From an uncultured Eubacteriales bacterium (GTDB lineage: Bacteria > Bacillota > Clostridia > Oscillospirales > UBA644): a stretch of DNA of 64,000 bases. Under the pieces are notes generated by a model, which searched no databases, was not told the DNA's origin, and was given only the letters and a program-made list of their open reading frames with translations. Numbering within the stretch: position 1 is the stretch's first letter; each line of letters begins with the position of its first letter. The position numbers and the translations under genes are program-made. The stretch spans positions 124,001 through 188,000 of the forward strand of contig CAKSTW010000002.1 in NCBI GenBank assembly GCA_934501435.1, in the 5' to 3' direction. Shown in pieces: positions 34,875 to 43,289 of this stretch.

Positions 34875-35870
34875 ATGGAAAAACACGCGACCATTCCCGT
34901 TTTCGTGCCGCACCTTGCCTGTCCGAACCAATGTATTTTCTGCAATCAGAAAAAAATTTCGGGAGCGAAAACTCCTCCCGAAAACATAACCCCGTTTCTT
35001 GCCGAAGCCGTTGAAAATCTCGGAGACAGGTTTTCCTCGGTCGATATCGCCTTTTTCGGCGGCACTTTTACCGCGATCGAAGAAGACAGAATGATATCCT
35101 ATCTTGAACAGGCGAACTTCTTTCTCAGAAATTCGCCGCGGATAACGGGGATACGTCTTTCGACCCGCCCCGACGCGATCTCGGAGCATATCCTCGATAT
35201 TCTGGAAAAATACGGCGTTACGGCAATTGAACTCGGCTGTCAGTCGTTTGACGACGGCGTTCTTGAAAAATCGCGGCGAGGACACACCGCAAAAGATACT
35301 TTCAACGCCGTTGCGATGATAAAAAACAGGAATTTCGAACTTGTCCTGCAGCTTATGCCGGGTCTTTACGGAGACACCGACGAAACTATTAAAAAAACTT
35401 TTGAAACAGCGCTTTTTCTTCACCCCGACGGCGTCCGCATTTACCCCTGCGTGGTAATTTCCGAAACGCCTCTTGAAGACCTTTACAAAAGGGGAGAGTT
35501 CGTTCCGCTGACCGTCGACAGGGCGGTCGATATATGCGCAAAATACGTTCCGCAATTTGAAGAAAAGGGCATAAAAATAATAAAAACGGGACTTCACTCC
35601 TCCGACCTTTCCCAAAACGGAGGAGTTATCGCGGGGCCTTACCACCCTGCGTTCGGAGAACTCGTAAGTCAGAAAATTTATCTTAAAAAACTGCTTTCGG
35701 CGGTTTCGGAAAATGACGGCGGAACGATTTTCGTCCCGCAGGGAGACCTCTCGAAAGCCGTCGGCAACAAAAGAGCAAATCTCGTTTTTCTCGAAAAAGA
35801 AACGGGAAGAAAATTCAAAGTAAAGGAAGACTGCGCCCTTAAAAAGGGAGAAATAAGAATAGGAGACTAA
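34875..35870 (+). CDS. radical SAM protein, Elp3-like family
   Basis: 331-aa radical SAM protein. The cluster motif CPNQCIFC (CX3CX2C, residues about 16-23) binds the 4Fe-4S cluster that cleaves SAM; FFGGTFTAI and TRPDAI and GCQSFDDGVL follow as in the ELP3/YhcC-type family. The family is common next to rnc in Clostridia, and its relatives act on tRNA or as oxidoreductases; the actual substrate is unknown. There is no acetyltransferase domain, so it is shorter than true Elp3. The C-terminal GPYHPAFGELV is typical of this subgroup. Confidence 0.88.
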   Translation: MEKHATIPVFVPHLACPNQCIFCNQKKISGAKTPPENITPFLAEAVENLGDRFSSVDIAFFGGTFTAIEEDRMISYLEQANFFLRNSPRITGIRLSTRPDAISEHILDILEKYGVTAIELGCQSFDDGVLEKSRRGHTAKDTFNAVAMIKNRNFELVLQLMPGLYGDTDETIKKTFETALFLHPDGVRIYPCVVISETPLEDLYKRGEFVPLTVDRAVDICAKYVPQFEEKGIKIIKTGLHSSDLSQNGGVIAGPYHPAFGELVSQKIYLKKLLSAVSENDGGTIFVPQGDLSKAVGNKRANLVFLEKETGRKFKVKEDCALKKGEIRIGD

Positions 35871-35872
35871 AA

Positions 35873-36445
35873 ATGACTGCATGGTTTTTGCTCGGCGTAT
35901 TTTTCTCGGTATTTTCCTATCGGTATCAGTTTACGCAATCGGTATCCGCCGATATTCTGCCTGCTTTTATCGGACTTCTTATCCTCTGGTATGTCGGCAG
36001 TAAACTTGAAAAAAACGGCGGCTGGTTCAAAGAGGCGTCCGTTTCGGCGTCGGTGCTGGCATTTCTCAACTTTATCGGCTACGCTTCGGAATTCAAGGAC
36101 CTTCTGCCGAAAGCGACGACCTTTGCGGACAGCGACATTTTCCGTTTTATACTCACGGGCGTAAATTACGTCTATGAAAACGGAGCGCTCGTCTTTTCGG
36201 GGCTCACGTTCGTGGTTCTCCAGTTTTTCTGCCGCGCCCTGGGAAGCGTTGCGGAAGAAAACAAAAAACATACCGTCGCCGTTATTTTTTACGTTTTCAC
36301 ATGGGTATTTCTCGCCCTCGCGGTTTTCTATACCGTCGCGGCATTTGTTTCTCTGCCGTTCGGCGCATGGATAATAGGTTATCCGATAACCGCCGTTTTC
36401 GCGGTATTCGCGGCGATTTTTATGAAAAAAAACGAACTTGACTGA
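35873..36445 (+). CDS. multi-pass membrane protein of unknown function
   Basis: 190 aa with about five hydrophobic segments (AWFLLGVFFSVFSY; ILPAFIGLLILWYVG; VSASVLAFLNFIGY; ALVFSGLTFVVLQFFC; TVAVIFYVFTWVFLALAVFY and a C-terminal WIIGYPITAVFAVFAAIF). No family recognised. It starts two bases after the radical SAM gene and ends 10 bases before the deaminase gene, so it is part of the same run. Confidence 0.8.
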   Translation: MTAWFLLGVFFSVFSYRYQFTQSVSADILPAFIGLLILWYVGSKLEKNGGWFKEASVSASVLAFLNFIGYASEFKDLLPKATTFADSDIFRFILTGVNYVYENGALVFSGLTFVVLQFFCRALGSVAEENKKHTVAVIFYVFTWVFLALAVFYTVAAFVSLPFGAWIIGYPITAVFAVFAAIFMKKNELD

Positions 36446-36455
36446 CGGAGGAATT

Positions 36456-36953
36456 ATGGAAAACAGAAGAACGGACAAAACGAACTATTATCTCGACATC
36501 GCTCAGGCGGTCTGCGAAAGGGGAACGTGTCTCCGCCGTCTTTTCGGCGCGGTCATCGTAAAAAACGATACGATAATCAGCACGGGATACGCGGGAGCGC
36601 CGAGAGGAAGAAAAAACTGCTGCGACATCGGCTCGTGTCTCCGCCAGACATATAACATCCCCGCGGGAGAACGCTACGAACTCTGCCGTTCGGTCCACGC
36701 CGAGGCAAACGCCATAATCGCGGCGTCAAGGGAAGAAATGCTCGGCTCGACCTTATATCTCGTCGGGGTAACATACGGAACGCACGAACTTATTCCGGGG
36801 ACGTCCTGCTGCTCGATGTGCAAAAGGCTTGTTATAAACGCGGGGATTTCGACCGTCATCGTAAGAGACACTCCGACGGAATACAGAGTTATCGACGTCC
36901 GGAAAGAGTGGGTCGAAAACGACAGACCCGAAGAACTGACAAACGGATATTAA
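36456..36953 (+). CDS. deoxycytidylate (dCMP) deaminase family protein
   Basis: 165-aa zinc-dependent cytidine/deoxycytidylate deaminase fold protein. It resembles ComEB/dCMP deaminases, which make dUMP for thymidylate synthesis. Visible: LDIAQAVCERGTCLRRLFGAVIVKN, GYAGAPRGRKNC, the catalytic HAEANAII (His and Glu) and a zinc-binding PGTSCCSMCKR. The Cys-rich CCDIGSCLRQ segment is common in this family. GGAGG precedes the ATG at 36456. It is nine bases ahead of the alpha-galactosidase gene. Confidence 0.9.
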   Translation: MENRRTDKTNYYLDIAQAVCERGTCLRRLFGAVIVKNDTIISTGYAGAPRGRKNCCDIGSCLRQTYNIPAGERYELCRSVHAEANAIIAASREEMLGSTLYLVGVTYGTHELIPGTSCCSMCKRLVINAGISTVIVRDTPTEYRVIDVRKEWVENDRPEELTNGY

Positions 36954-36962
36954 GGAGACGCT

Positions 36963-38981
36963 ATGGATTACAGAAGATTTTCAAAACACGGCATCACCGT
37001 CGAAGTCGATGAAAATACGGCGGCAATTTCCGAAATTTACAATTTCCTCGGCGGTTCGACTTTTCCCGAACCCGGCATTAACGGTCTTTGCGTTCTTTCG
37101 GATGAAAGCGGGTATTACTGCGGCGAAAATCTCACCGTTTCTTCGTTTAACGAAACGGAAGGCGGCGTAGAGGTCTCTTTCGACACGCCTTACACCCGTT
37201 ATACCGCGGCGTTTTCTTACGAAGACGGAGTCTGGAGACGCGCGGACAGAATAAAGAATTTAAGAAACAAAGAAAGCAGAATTTTTTCCTGCCTTTCGCG
37301 TTTTGTAATTTCTGGCGGAAACTTTGATACCGTTATGCAGGAGGGCGGCTGGTGCGGCGAAAACGAGACCCAGGTCCGTCCGATAAGCGGAAATTTCACC
37401 CTTTCGAATAACGGCATACGCACGACGCAGGACGCGCAGCCCTTTATCTGCCTTAAAGAAAAAAATCAGGGTTACGGACTTTCTTTCCATATTTTTCCCG
37501 TCGGGCAGTGGAAGATAAGAGGTCTTCGCCGTTTTTCGGGACAGAAAGAAGTTTTGCTGCTTGACATGGGTCTTTGCGACGACGGACTTAACATGACTCT
37601 TGCCGCGGGCGAAGAAATTTCGCTCCCCGAGATAGTATTTTACAGAGCCGATCCGTCGGACTGCGGTCAGGAGAAGATCCATAAATATATCCTCGGCAAA
37701 AAGACCGACGCGAAAAGAATGCCGCTTTTATATAACACATGGTTTCTCGATTTCGAAAACCTCGACCCCGAAAAACTCAAAAAACAGGTCGATGCCGCGG
37801 CAAAACTCGGTCTTGAATATTTCGTCGTCGACTCGGGCTGGTTCGGGGACAAAACCGAGGGCTGGTACAATCAGTGCGGCAACTGGTTCGAAAACGAAAA
37901 GACGAATTTCAAAGGCAAAATGAAGGATTTTGCCGACTATGTACGCTCGAAGGGGCTTAAATTCGGACTTTGGTTCGAACCCGAACGGGTTACGAAGTCG
38001 TCGGAATTCTATACCTCGTCTCCCGACCTTTTCATATCGCTTGACGATTCGAACGCCCTTTACGATTTTTCGAAAAAGGCGGCGTGCGACAAACTTTTCG
38101 ACATTATAAAGAAAAATGTGGAAAAGTACGGCGTGGAATTCGTAAAATTCGACTATAACGCGGCGCTTGCCTGCGACCCGACGGGCTCGTCGTTTTACAG
38201 ATACTATACCGGCTGGTATTCTTTGATGGACAGGCTGAGAAAAGAACTTCCGCAGGTATTTTTCGAATGTTGCTCAAGCGGGGGACTCCGCACCGACCTT
38301 TCCTCCCTTTTGCATTACGACAGCGTTTTCACCTCCGATATCGAACAGCCGTTCTTAAACGCAAGAATAATTGACGGCGCGTTTGAGCGCATCCCGCCGC
38401 GGTTTATGACAAAATGGCTTGCGCTGTGCGAGGTTTCGGGCGTTGCGAGAAGATACTATAAAAATGAGAAAACGGACGTCCGTCTGCTTTCCGCGACCGA
38501 CGGCGCGTGGGATACGACCATCGAACTGCCCGTCGAATATCTCGAAGCGTTTTCGATAATGTCGGGGCTCGGATTTACCGCGGACATCGCCTCATTCTCG
38601 GAGGAAACTGTCGGAAAACTCAAAAAAATGATAGATTTCTGGAAAGAGACAAGACCTTTCGCCGAAAAAGCGACGCTTGTCTCCCTTACCCCGAAAAGAC
38701 CTCATTCCGACAGGAAAAGCGATATTGTCTGGCAGCTTAACGGAGAAAACAGATTTCTCATCGCGGCGCTCCACATGGAAAACGGCTGTCACGGGCTTAA
38801 AGTCGTTCCGAAAAACATTGACGAAACCGCCGAATACCGCGTAGAGTACGTCGGAGCGTTCCGCACAAACGGTTTTGATAAGGGATATAATATAAGTGGA
38901 AAAGAACTTGCCGAAAACGGAATTCTTTTCGCCTTTCCCGACAGTCTTACCGGCAGACTTGCCGAAATTACGAAGCTATAA
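36963..38981 (+). CDS. alpha-galactosidase, GH36 family
   Basis: 672-aa intracellular enzyme, with no signal peptide, that hydrolyses alpha-galactosides such as raffinose and melibiose. It has the N-terminal beta-sandwich followed by a TIM barrel: VVDSGWFGDKTEGWYNQCGN, GLKFGLWFEPERV, the nucleophile Asp in EFVKFDYN (about 396), FFECCSSGGLRTDLS, and the acid/base Asp in FTSDIEQPF (about 458). The end overlaps the convergent spoVG by six bases. No dedicated sugar transporter is in the window. Confidence 0.93.
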   Translation: MDYRRFSKHGITVEVDENTAAISEIYNFLGGSTFPEPGINGLCVLSDESGYYCGENLTVSSFNETEGGVEVSFDTPYTRYTAAFSYEDGVWRRADRIKNLRNKESRIFSCLSRFVISGGNFDTVMQEGGWCGENETQVRPISGNFTLSNNGIRTTQDAQPFICLKEKNQGYGLSFHIFPVGQWKIRGLRRFSGQKEVLLLDMGLCDDGLNMTLAAGEEISLPEIVFYRADPSDCGQEKIHKYILGKKTDAKRMPLLYNTWFLDFENLDPEKLKKQVDAAAKLGLEYFVVDSGWFGDKTEGWYNQCGNWFENEKTNFKGKMKDFADYVRSKGLKFGLWFEPERVTKSSEFYTSSPDLFISLDDSNALYDFSKKAACDKLFDIIKKNVEKYGVEFVKFDYNAALACDPTGSSFYRYYTGWYSLMDRLRKELPQVFFECCSSGGLRTDLSSLLHYDSVFTSDIEQPFLNARIIDGAFERIPPRFMTKWLALCEVSGVARRYYKNEKTDVRLLSATDGAWDTTIELPVEYLEAFSIMSGLGFTADIASFSEETVGKLKKMIDFWKETRPFAEKATLVSLTPKRPHSDRKSDIVWQLNGENRFLIAALHMENGCHGLKVVPKNIDETAEYRVEYVGAFRTNGFDKGYNISGKELAENGILFAFPDSLTGRLAEITKL

Positions 38982-39239
38982 TTCTTTTGCGGCGGCATTA
39001 TAGGCGTCAAGAACCTTTTCCTCAATCTCGCGACGGAGTTCGCGGGTCACGGGGTGAGCGACGTCGGAAAACCCGCCGTCGGACGTCCGTTTGCTCGGCA
39101 TTGCGACAAACATTCTGTCAAAGCCTTTTATGACTTTTATATCGTGGACGACGAAAGAATTGTCGAAAGTCACGGAAACGACCGCCGAAAGTTTTTTGTT
39201 ATCGTACAGTTTTCTTACGTTTATATCGGTGATGATCAT
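38976..39239 (-). CDS. spoVG: SpoVG-family regulator
   Basis: 87 aa, close to the full family pattern: MIITDINVRKLYDNKKLSAV, VTFDNSFVVHDIKVIKG, FVAMPSKRTSDGGFSDVAHP. SpoVG is a nucleic-acid-binding regulator involved in sporulation septation in Bacillus and in virulence and capsule control in non-sporulating Gram-positives. AAAAGGAGAAAAAAT precedes the ATG. It is transcribed alone, divergent from murC, with the 98-bp gap between them holding both promoters; no clear hexamers could be picked. Confidence 0.95.
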   Translation of the reverse strand: MIITDINVRKLYDNKKLSAVVSVTFDNSFVVHDIKVIKGFDRMFVAMPSKRTSDGGFSDVAHPVTRELRREIEEKVLDAYNAAAKEL

Positions 39240-39337
39240 ATTTTTTCTCCTTTTCGGGTGATAATACGATTATTCTTCGGTTTTTCCTGTTTTATACATT
39301 ACGGCGCGCCGCTGCCTTATGCGGAGGGAGACAACTT

Positions 39338-40732
39338 ATGGATTTTGATATTTCCGGCGCAAAAAAAATATACTTTATCGGGGTAGGCGGCTCTTCCATG
39401 TCGAGCCTTGCCGAAATAATGAAAAACAGAGGGTATGACGTTTCGGGTTCGGATATGCAGGAAAGCCACTATATCGAGCATCTTGAAAAAGCGGGCGTAA
39501 GATGTCATATCGGGCAGAAAAAAGAGAATATTTACACAGAAGCCCCCGATATCATAATAAAGACCGACGCCATTGCCGACACCAACCCCGAAATTATCGC
39601 GGCGGCGGAAAAGAATATCCCCGTTTTCAGAAGAGCCGTTCTTTTAGGGCATATTCTTGACGGCTACAAAACGACGATAGGCGTTGCGGGCACCCACGGC
39701 AAAACAACGACTTCTTCGATGATAACTTCTGTTATGGAAGAGGGGGTCGAAAAACCGTCGGCGATTATCGGCGGACACATGAAGAGGTCCGATTCGAGTT
39801 TTCTTGCGGGCGGAGACGAAGTCTGCGTTTTCGAAAGCTGCGAATACAAGGAATCGTATCTGCATTTCCGTCCGACGATCTCGGTTATTACGAATATCGC
39901 GGAAGACCACATGGAGTATTTCAAAACGCTTGACAATCTCTTACATTCTTTCAGAAAATATCTCGACAACACCCGTCCCGGCGGCACGGTCATCCTCAAT
40001 GCCGAAAACGAAAATTCGCAAAAAATGCTTTCTCTTCGCAAATACGACGGCAAAATTTTGACTTTCGGTTTTGACAAGGGAGACTTTCACACCGAAAACC
40101 TTTCCTGCGACTGCGGTCTCTATTCTTTCGACGTCGTTTACGGCGAAAACAGAACGCATATCTCGCTTTCAATTCCCGGAAAGCACAACGTCGTCAACGC
40201 GACAGCGGCTTTCGCGGCGGCATATACCTACGGAATTTCCGCCGAAAAAATTGCCGCGGGACTCAAAAAGTTTACCGGCGTCGGCAGACGGTTTGAATAT
40301 TACTGCAAGGTAAACGGCGCCGTTATCGCCGACGACTACGCGCACCACCCCGACGCCTACAAAGTAACTCTCGATACCGCAAGAAGCCTCGGTTTCAAGC
40401 GGGTCATCGCAATTCATCAGCCGCACACCTTCTCGAGAACGAAAATGCTTATGAAAGATTTTGTCGAAGTCCTTTCGCAGTTCGATCACGTTATCGTGAC
40501 GCCTATCTATGCGGCTCGCGAAACGAACGACGACTACCATATCTACGCCGAAGACGTCGTAAAAAATCTGCCGAACGCGGAATATATCCCCGATTACACC
40601 TCCGTTGCCCACAGGGTAAAGGAAATGGCGCGCCCCGGCGATATTTTCATCACCCTCTCCTGCGGTGATATCTACCGCTGCGCCGAGGAGATAACCAGAC
40701 TTTACGGCGAAGAAAAATTCCTTAATTTCTGA
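39338..40732 (+). CDS. murC: UDP-N-acetylmuramate-L-alanine ligase MurC
   Basis: 464-aa cytoplasmic Mur ligase that adds L-Ala to UDP-MurNAc, the first stem-peptide step. It shows the N-terminal Rossmann motif YFIGVGGSSMSSLAEI, P-loop GVAGTHGKTTTSSM, FESCEYKESYLHF, DDYAHHPDAYK and HQPHTFSRTKML. Both murC and murE are in this window but 38 kb apart. AGGGAG precedes the ATG. Confidence 0.96.
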   Translation: MDFDISGAKKIYFIGVGGSSMSSLAEIMKNRGYDVSGSDMQESHYIEHLEKAGVRCHIGQKKENIYTEAPDIIIKTDAIADTNPEIIAAAEKNIPVFRRAVLLGHILDGYKTTIGVAGTHGKTTTSSMITSVMEEGVEKPSAIIGGHMKRSDSSFLAGGDEVCVFESCEYKESYLHFRPTISVITNIAEDHMEYFKTLDNLLHSFRKYLDNTRPGGTVILNAENENSQKMLSLRKYDGKILTFGFDKGDFHTENLSCDCGLYSFDVVYGENRTHISLSIPGKHNVVNATAAFAAAYTYGISAEKIAAGLKKFTGVGRRFEYYCKVNGAVIADDYAHHPDAYKVTLDTARSLGFKRVIAIHQPHTFSRTKMLMKDFVEVLSQFDHVIVTPIYAARETNDDYHIYAEDVVKNLPNAEYIPDYTSVAHRVKEMARPGDIFITLSCGDIYRCAEEITRLYGEEKFLNF

Positions 40733-40740
40733 AAAAAAAA

Positions 40741-40766
40741 GCACCCGCGGTCTCTTCGTGGGTGCA
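40741..40766. terminator. hairpin after murC
   Basis: GCACCCGCG pairs with CGTGGGTGC, one G-U pair, around GTCTCTT. On the plus strand it is preceded by nine A and has no U-run, so termination of murC would be weak; on the minus strand a U-run follows but no gene arrives from that side. Confidence 0.4.
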
Positions 40767-40770
40767 ATCG

Positions 40771-40789
40771 TTATCACGATATGTGATAT
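40771..40789 (+). promoter_or_regulatory. palindromic operator before lipoprotein, shared with rhs promoter
   Basis: TTATCACGATATGTGATAT, identical over 19 bases to the minus-strand sequence at 25217-25199 and in the same orientation to its gene. It ends 12 bases before the ATG at 40802, abutting the ribosome site TAGGAG. No clear promoter hexamers are visible between murC and this site. Confidence 0.6.
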
Positions 40790-40801
40790 TTAGGAGAAAA
40801 A

Positions 40802-42364
40802 ATGAAACGCTTTTTATTATTTATTCTTACCGCGGCAATGCTGCTCTCGGTCTCTGCCTGCGGAAAAGTGCAGAATTCCGATTTTTCCGGAAAAACAGCG
40901 GAAGAACAAACAGTCAAAGCGACGCCCGACGAACCGATGACGGGGCTCGAACTGTGGAGTTTCGAGATCGGAAAGGACGGGAATATTTCCGAAATTATCG
41001 AACCTTATAAAGATTCAGGACTCGGTTACATAGATTTCGGAATTCTCTGGTCGTCCTTCGAAGTCGAAAAGGGAAAATACAACTGGACGTTTGTCGACAG
41101 CGTCGTCGATCAGATAATAAACGCGGGCTTTTCGGTCGGAGCGACCCTTGTTCTCTGGACAAACGGACTTTCTTTCAAAGAAGACCTCGAACTTCAGAAG
41201 ACCGCAGACGGAGAAATATACGCCTACGACGAATCGCGAAAGGACTTCCCGTCCCTCGCAAATAAGGAAAACCTTGAAACGATATACGATACGATCTCGG
41301 CGTTTGCCGTTCATTTCAGGGAAAAATACGCGGACAGTACGGTACATTTCAGAGTCATAACCTCGCCTTTCGGCGATTCGGGATACACTGCGGACTCCGA
41401 CGTAGACTATTCGGAGAGCGCAATTTCGGCGTTCGTTTCCTACCTTTCGGAAAAATATAAAACGACCGACGCCTTTTCCGAAAATTATCCCTTTTCGCTT
41501 TCCTCTTTTGACGATCTGAAAAACGAAGAACCGAAAAAACTCACTTCGACCTGTCTTTACGACTGGAAGACTTTTAAGCAGGAAACGCTTTTCGATTTCT
41601 ACGGAGAAGCGGTTAAAATTTTCAAAAAAGCAAACCCGGCTTGTCCGACAGAACTTGTTTTCGGAGGAGTAGAGGACACGAAAACCGCAGTATACAGAGG
41701 TTTTTACGACCCATACACCGTTTCTGAAAAAGTCGGCGCCGACATATATTCTACGGCATGGGAAAACGACGTTCCTCTTGACTTTTTCGTTTCCTATCTT
41801 TCGGATACGACCGAAAGAAAAGTCGGCTTTACCGTTTACGAAGACGACCTGACGGAAGAGAGCAGAAAGACGCTGCCCGCCGAAATTGCGGCAACCCCGA
41901 ATATTTCGCGCGTCTGTTTTGACTTTTCCGAAACGACCGCCGAAAATCTTTCCCTTATAAAATCGGTTTCCGAAAGCCTTAAAGCCGAAAAAACAGACAG
42001 CCGCGAAAAGAACAGCGAAGCGATTTTTGTAAATACCGCGGACATCATTTTGAGAACTCCGGCAAAAAATCTTTACACCTCCCTGAAGACGCAGTACGAA
42101 ACGGCGACGGCGGACGGCAAGGCGGCAGCCTTTATAACCGACACGAAACTCGGAGAGATTTCTGCGGAAAGCGGAATTACGGCGTTCCGGACGGGAACTT
42201 CGGGCAAAATCTGCTGTTTTACGACAGCGGCGGCAAAAAAACTCACCGAACTCCGGTTGCCGATATACTGCGCGGAAAGCGGCGGTTTTGAAATAAAAGC
42301 GGAAAACGGCTCGTCCTTTGACGAAGAGACCGCGACCGCCCTGAAATCGCTTTTCAAAAATTAA
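40802..42364 (+). CDS. glycosidase-like (TIM-barrel) lipoprotein
   Basis: 520-aa predicted lipoprotein: signal peptide MKRFLLFILTAAMLLS and lipobox VSAC (Cys about 20). The first two-thirds resemble the catalytic barrel of GH42/GH5-type glycosidases: YIDFGILWSSFEVEKGKYNW, then FVDSVVDQIINAGFSVGATL, VHFREKYAD, and a long LYDWKTFKQETLFDFYGEAV. The last 130 residues are a small alpha/beta domain. The usual paired catalytic glutamates are not obvious, so it may be a substrate-binding or inactive homologue. TAGGAG precedes the ATG and the parS sites begin 10 bases after the stop. Confidence 0.8.
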   Translation: MKRFLLFILTAAMLLSVSACGKVQNSDFSGKTAEEQTVKATPDEPMTGLELWSFEIGKDGNISEIIEPYKDSGLGYIDFGILWSSFEVEKGKYNWTFVDSVVDQIINAGFSVGATLVLWTNGLSFKEDLELQKTADGEIYAYDESRKDFPSLANKENLETIYDTISAFAVHFREKYADSTVHFRVITSPFGDSGYTADSDVDYSESAISAFVSYLSEKYKTTDAFSENYPFSLSSFDDLKNEEPKKLTSTCLYDWKTFKQETLFDFYGEAVKIFKKANPACPTELVFGGVEDTKTAVYRGFYDPYTVSEKVGADIYSTAWENDVPLDFFVSYLSDTTERKVGFTVYEDDLTEESRKTLPAEIAATPNISRVCFDFSETTAENLSLIKSVSESLKAEKTDSREKNSEAIFVNTADIILRTPAKNLYTSLKTQYETATADGKAAAFITDTKLGEISAESGITAFRTGTSGKICCFTTAAAKKLTELRLPIYCAESGGFEIKAENGSSFDEETATALKSLFKN

Positions 42365-42374
42365 AGCAATAAAA

Positions 42375-42390
42375 TGTTTCACGTGAAACA
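42375..42390. promoter_or_regulatory. parS site 1
   Basis: TGTTTCACGTGAAACA is a perfect match to the canonical Spo0J/ParB binding site. It extends into a 24-bp palindrome (42371-42394). ParB nucleates here and spreads. parA-parB lie 0.9 kb downstream. Confidence 0.97.
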
Positions 42391-42413
42391 TTTTATTATT
42401 CCGAATGTCGGAT

Positions 42414-42429
42414 TGTTTCACGTGAAACA
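42414..42429. promoter_or_regulatory. parS site 2
   Basis: A second exact TGTTTCACGTGAAACA, 23 bases after the first. Confidence 0.97.
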
Positions 42430-42447
42430 TTTCGGACAGTTCACATC

Positions 42448-42480
42448 AGCCGAGGTTTTTGCCTCGGCTTTTATTTTTTC
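42448..42480 (+). terminator. Rho-independent terminator after lipoprotein/parS
   Basis: AGCCGAGG / CCTCGGCT around TTTTTG, followed by TTTATTTTTT. Confidence 0.85.
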
Positions 42481-42481
42481 A

Positions 42482-42767
42482 GCTTTTGACAGGAGACTGC
42501 AAAAAAACCCTTTCCGGACAGCAGAGCGGCGAAACCACGCGGGGAGGGGCGGAGAAAAACACAGGACAGCTAAAACTGTTCCCGTTGCGGAGTGCGGAAA
42601 CCCCGCGGCGCGGACAACAAGAACAACTTTCCGTCGGGGCGGTGGAGAGAAGTCTCTGCCGTGACATTGGCGGGAGACGGAAACAGACCCCCTTTCAAAG
42701 CAATGAAAGGAACAGTTCCGCTTTCAAAGCAACGGAAGAACAGAAAAAAAGCCTATCCGGTCGGGAA
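42482..42767. other. GC-rich gap with short repeats
   Basis: 286 bases without a supportable gene. It contains GGGGAGGGGC, also present at 46979, and two copies of CTTTCAAAGCAA (about 42686 and 42721), the first followed by TGAAAG to form a small hairpin. The plus-strand open frames here are mutually overlapping and lack ribosome sites. Confidence 0.5.
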
Positions 42768-43064
42768 TTATGTATCTTCCTTTTCCACCGACTCGAACCC
42801 CTCTTCGAGACAGATTTTTTCGCAGATAAGTTCCGTTTCGGGGGAGATGTCCCGACAGCAGACCATTACGGGAAATTCCGAAGAGTATTCGGAGGCGCGG
42901 CGCAGAAGTTTTTCGGCATATTCTTCGTTATCGCCGTCGATAAAGACCGTAAGCCAGAGCCCGTCGTCTTTCTCCCTGAGCAGTGCTCTGCGGAGTTCGA
43001 AAACGAATTCAAAAACGCCCAAAATAAAGAAAAAAGAGGCTATTATGTGCCAGAAGATCAACAT
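42768..43064 (-). CDS. small membrane protein of unknown function
   Basis: 98 aa: an N-terminal membrane helix (MLIFWHIIASFFFILGVFEF), a short basic stretch, then a compact soluble domain (GLWLTVFIDGDNEEYAEKLL; FPVMVCCRDISPETELICEK). The domain looks alpha/beta with the strand-turn LTVFIDGDNEE, similar to small conserved Clostridia proteins I cannot name. The ATG at 43064 has AGG upstream; the TTG at 43085 is the alternative. It is divergent from parA. Confidence 0.7.
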   Translation of the reverse strand: MLIFWHIIASFFFILGVFEFVFELRRALLREKDDGLWLTVFIDGDNEEYAEKLLRRASEYSSEFPVMVCCRDISPETELICEKICLEEGFESVEKEDT

Positions 43065-43222
43065 TCCGGATACCTGCTTTCGCAAAATTAAAGACGGGAG
43101 CCCCCGACGGGCGGAATAACCGCCGTCAAACGGTCAAAATACGGGTTCGGGGTTCTCTGTCTACTATATAATATGTATAATAAAATTTTTTGTCACGAAA
43201 CGCTTTTTTGGGCGAAAGCCCC

Positions 43223-43251
43223 TTGATTTTCTCGGTGTTTGCTGGTATACT
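43223..43251 (+). promoter_or_regulatory. promoter of parA-parB-serS
   Basis: TTGATT (43223-43228), 17-base spacer, TGG-TATACT (43246-43251), an extended -10 like that of secA. Confidence 0.75.
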
Positions 43252-43289
43252 GTATATAATAATCGCAGAAATCCGAAAAGAGGAAAATT

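Noticed and set aside
34611..35882. A 423-aa open frame antisense to the radical SAM gene
   Set aside because: Phe/Arg-rich shadow of a well-supported gene on the other strand.
42375..42429. The parS pair as an attachment site or transposon end
   Set aside because: Exact 16-bp parS consensus next to parAB explains both repeats.
42459..43119. Two long plus-strand open frames (210 and 175 aa) over the post-parS gap
   Set aside because: Overlapping frames with Arg/Ser/Lys-rich low-complexity translations, no ribosome sites, running antisense through the better-supported gene at 42768-43064.
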